42,798 nt of DNA from Actinomycetota bacterium (GTDB taxonomy: Bacteria > Actinomycetota > Actinomycetes > JACCUZ01). The notes beneath the pieces were generated by a model, which had not been told where the DNA came from, did no database searches, and saw only the letters and a program-made list of their open reading frames with translations. A program made the translations under genes and the position numbers. The stretch lies in contig JAVEDI010000008.1 in assembly GCA_030841035.1 (NCBI GenBank), forward strand, positions 1-42,798, written 5' to 3'. This document shows positions 42,008 to 42,798 of this stretch, one piece after another (position 1 is the first letter of the stretch; each line of letters opens with the position of its first letter).

Positions 42008-42798
42008 ATGTTGTGCCCCGTGAGGTTGTTGACGGGGATGCGGCTGATTGGGGGTTTGCCGTCGAGCGCGGTGTGGGTCCTGTGATGGTTGTAGGTGTGG
42101 AGGAACTCTGGCAAGGCCGCGGTGCGCTGGGTTGAGCTGTTGAAGACCTGCCGGTAGGCCCATTCCTCGAGCAGGGTCCGGTTGAAGCGTTCGGCTTTGC
42201 CGTTGGTCTGGGGCCGGTAGGCCCGGATGAACCTGGCCTCGGCGCCGATCTGGGCCAACGCGTCGCGCCAGGCGCGGGAGTTGCGGTAGGCGAACGCGTT
42301 GTCGGTCATCACCCGCTGGATCCGATCGACTCCATGGGCGGCGAACCAGGCCGCGGCCCGGATCAGGAACCCGGCGCAGGTCTGGCCCTTCTCGTCGGGA
42401 TGGATCTCGGCGTAGGCCAGCCGGGTGTGGTCGTCGACCGCGCAGTGCACGTAGTCGTAGCCGACCCGTCGTCGCGCCCCCTGCTCGGTCTTGGTGCGAC
42501 GGTGCTGCCAGGAGTCCCGGCCATGGACCCGCCAGCCGCCACCGGGACGGATCACCCCGAGCTTCTTCACGTCCACATGCACCAGCTCGCCCGGCCGGGC
42601 CCGCTCGTAACGGCGCACGACCTCACCGGTGGGCCGGTCCAGCCACACCAGCCGGGGCAGCCGGTGCCGGACCAGCACCCGGTGCACCGTCGAGGCGTTC
42701 AACCCCAGGATCCCGGCGATCCGAGCCGGACCCAGCCGGCGGTCCCGGCGCAACGCCAGGATCGCCGCCTCGGTGGCCGGATCGGTGCGAGACGGGCA
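42004..42798 (-). CDS. IS481-family transposase (5' end off window)
   Basis: An open frame continuing to the window edge gives 264 visible residues of an integrase-core transposase, lacking its N-terminal part. The helix-turn-helix end (RRDRRLGPARIAGILGLNASTVHRVLVRH) is followed by the DDE triad segments VHVDVKKLGVI, VMTDNAFAYRNS and NGKAERFNRTLLEEW, and the usual C-terminus HTYNHHRTHTALDGKPP. The start lies upstream of base 42798 on the minus strand, and no frameshift is seen in the visible part. The left element end must lie at or inside the last bases of the YbhB-type gene. Confidence 0.93.
   Translation of the reverse strand, partial: CPSRTDPATEAAILALRRDRRLGPARIAGILGLNASTVHRVLVRHRLPRLVWLDRPTGEVVRRYERARPGELVHVDVKKLGVIRPGGGWRVHGRDSWQHRRTKTEQGARRRVGYDYVHCAVDDHTRLAYAEIHPDEKGQTCAGFLIRAAAWFAAHGVDRIQRVMTDNAFAYRNSRAWRDALAQIGAEARFIRAYRPQTNGKAERFNRTLLEEWAYRQVFNSSTQRTAALPEFLHTYNHHRTHTALDGKPPISRIPVNNLTGHNI
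42004..42798 (-). mobile_element. Partial IS481-type insertion sequence
   Basis: The transposase gene and its immediate flank up to the window end. One terminus should lie near 42004-42030, where the sequence TGTTGTGCCCCGTGAGG (from 42009) could be an inverted-repeat end; the other terminus and any target duplication are outside the window, so the element boundaries are not proven. Confidence 0.7.

Overview
The window is high-GC DNA (roughly 70% by eye) with the gene order recA-recX-rny-miaB-miaA-dapF-hflX-dinG, a conserved DNA-repair / RNA-modification neighbourhood of Actinomycetota. The leaderless starts, SOS box type, MT0933-type antitoxin, extradiol-dioxygenase-like gene beside miaA and IS481-type transposase all fit an actinomycete. 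Nocardioidaceae or close relatives are my best guess from gene order, not from a database match.

Layout. 1-349: intergenic DNA with two copies of a 53-nt hairpin element flanking a short tandem repeat, then a DUF3046 gene (350-541). 542-6194: recA (with an SOS box and a RecA-NDp/PafBC-like promoter), recX, rny (RNase Y) and miaB. 6216-7678, minus strand: an ECF sigma factor and an overlapping membrane protein that is probably its anti-sigma factor. 7777-12387: a dioxygenase-fold gene, an orphan MT0933-type antitoxin, miaA, a secreted gamma-glutamyltransferase and dapF. 12576-17765: a secreted L,D-transpeptidase, a gluconate permease/kinase pair, a small PspC-domain protein and a small unknown gene. 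17857-17909: third copy of the 53-nt hairpin. 17961-25565, minus strand: a five-gene operon aceB-glcD-glcE-glcF-lldP that on paper imports glycolate (or lactate), oxidises it to glyoxylate and condenses glyoxylate with acetyl-CoA to malate. Its promoter overlaps a 24-bp palindrome. 25724-27190: hflX, followed by three stacked hairpins. 27400-34621: a polyol-type ABC importer (binding protein and two permeases, no ATPase) with two zinc alcohol dehydrogenases, divergent from a SorC-type regulator and an APH-fold phosphotransferase. The shared intergenic region carries two operator-like sites exactly 20 bp apart. 34671-42007: a PhzF-family gene, a DinG-type helicase, a large secreted nuclease with a C-terminal beta-helix-like region, a stand-alone ATP-dependent DNA ligase and a YbhB/RKIP-type lipoprotein. 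42004-end: an IS481-type transposase truncated by the window edge and abutting the lipoprotein gene.

How it fits together. The ancestral housekeeping genes (DNA repair, tRNA modification, RNA decay, ribosome GTPase, lysine/peptidoglycan precursor) are interrupted by three self-contained carbon-use cassettes (gluconate, glycolate, polyol), each with its own transporter, first enzymes and apparent control region. I saw no tRNA, rRNA, CRISPR array or phage module. The most interesting non-coding signals are the 53-nt hairpin family, whose differences keep RNA pairing through G-U wobbles, and the operator-like palindromes on the glycolate and polyol promoters.
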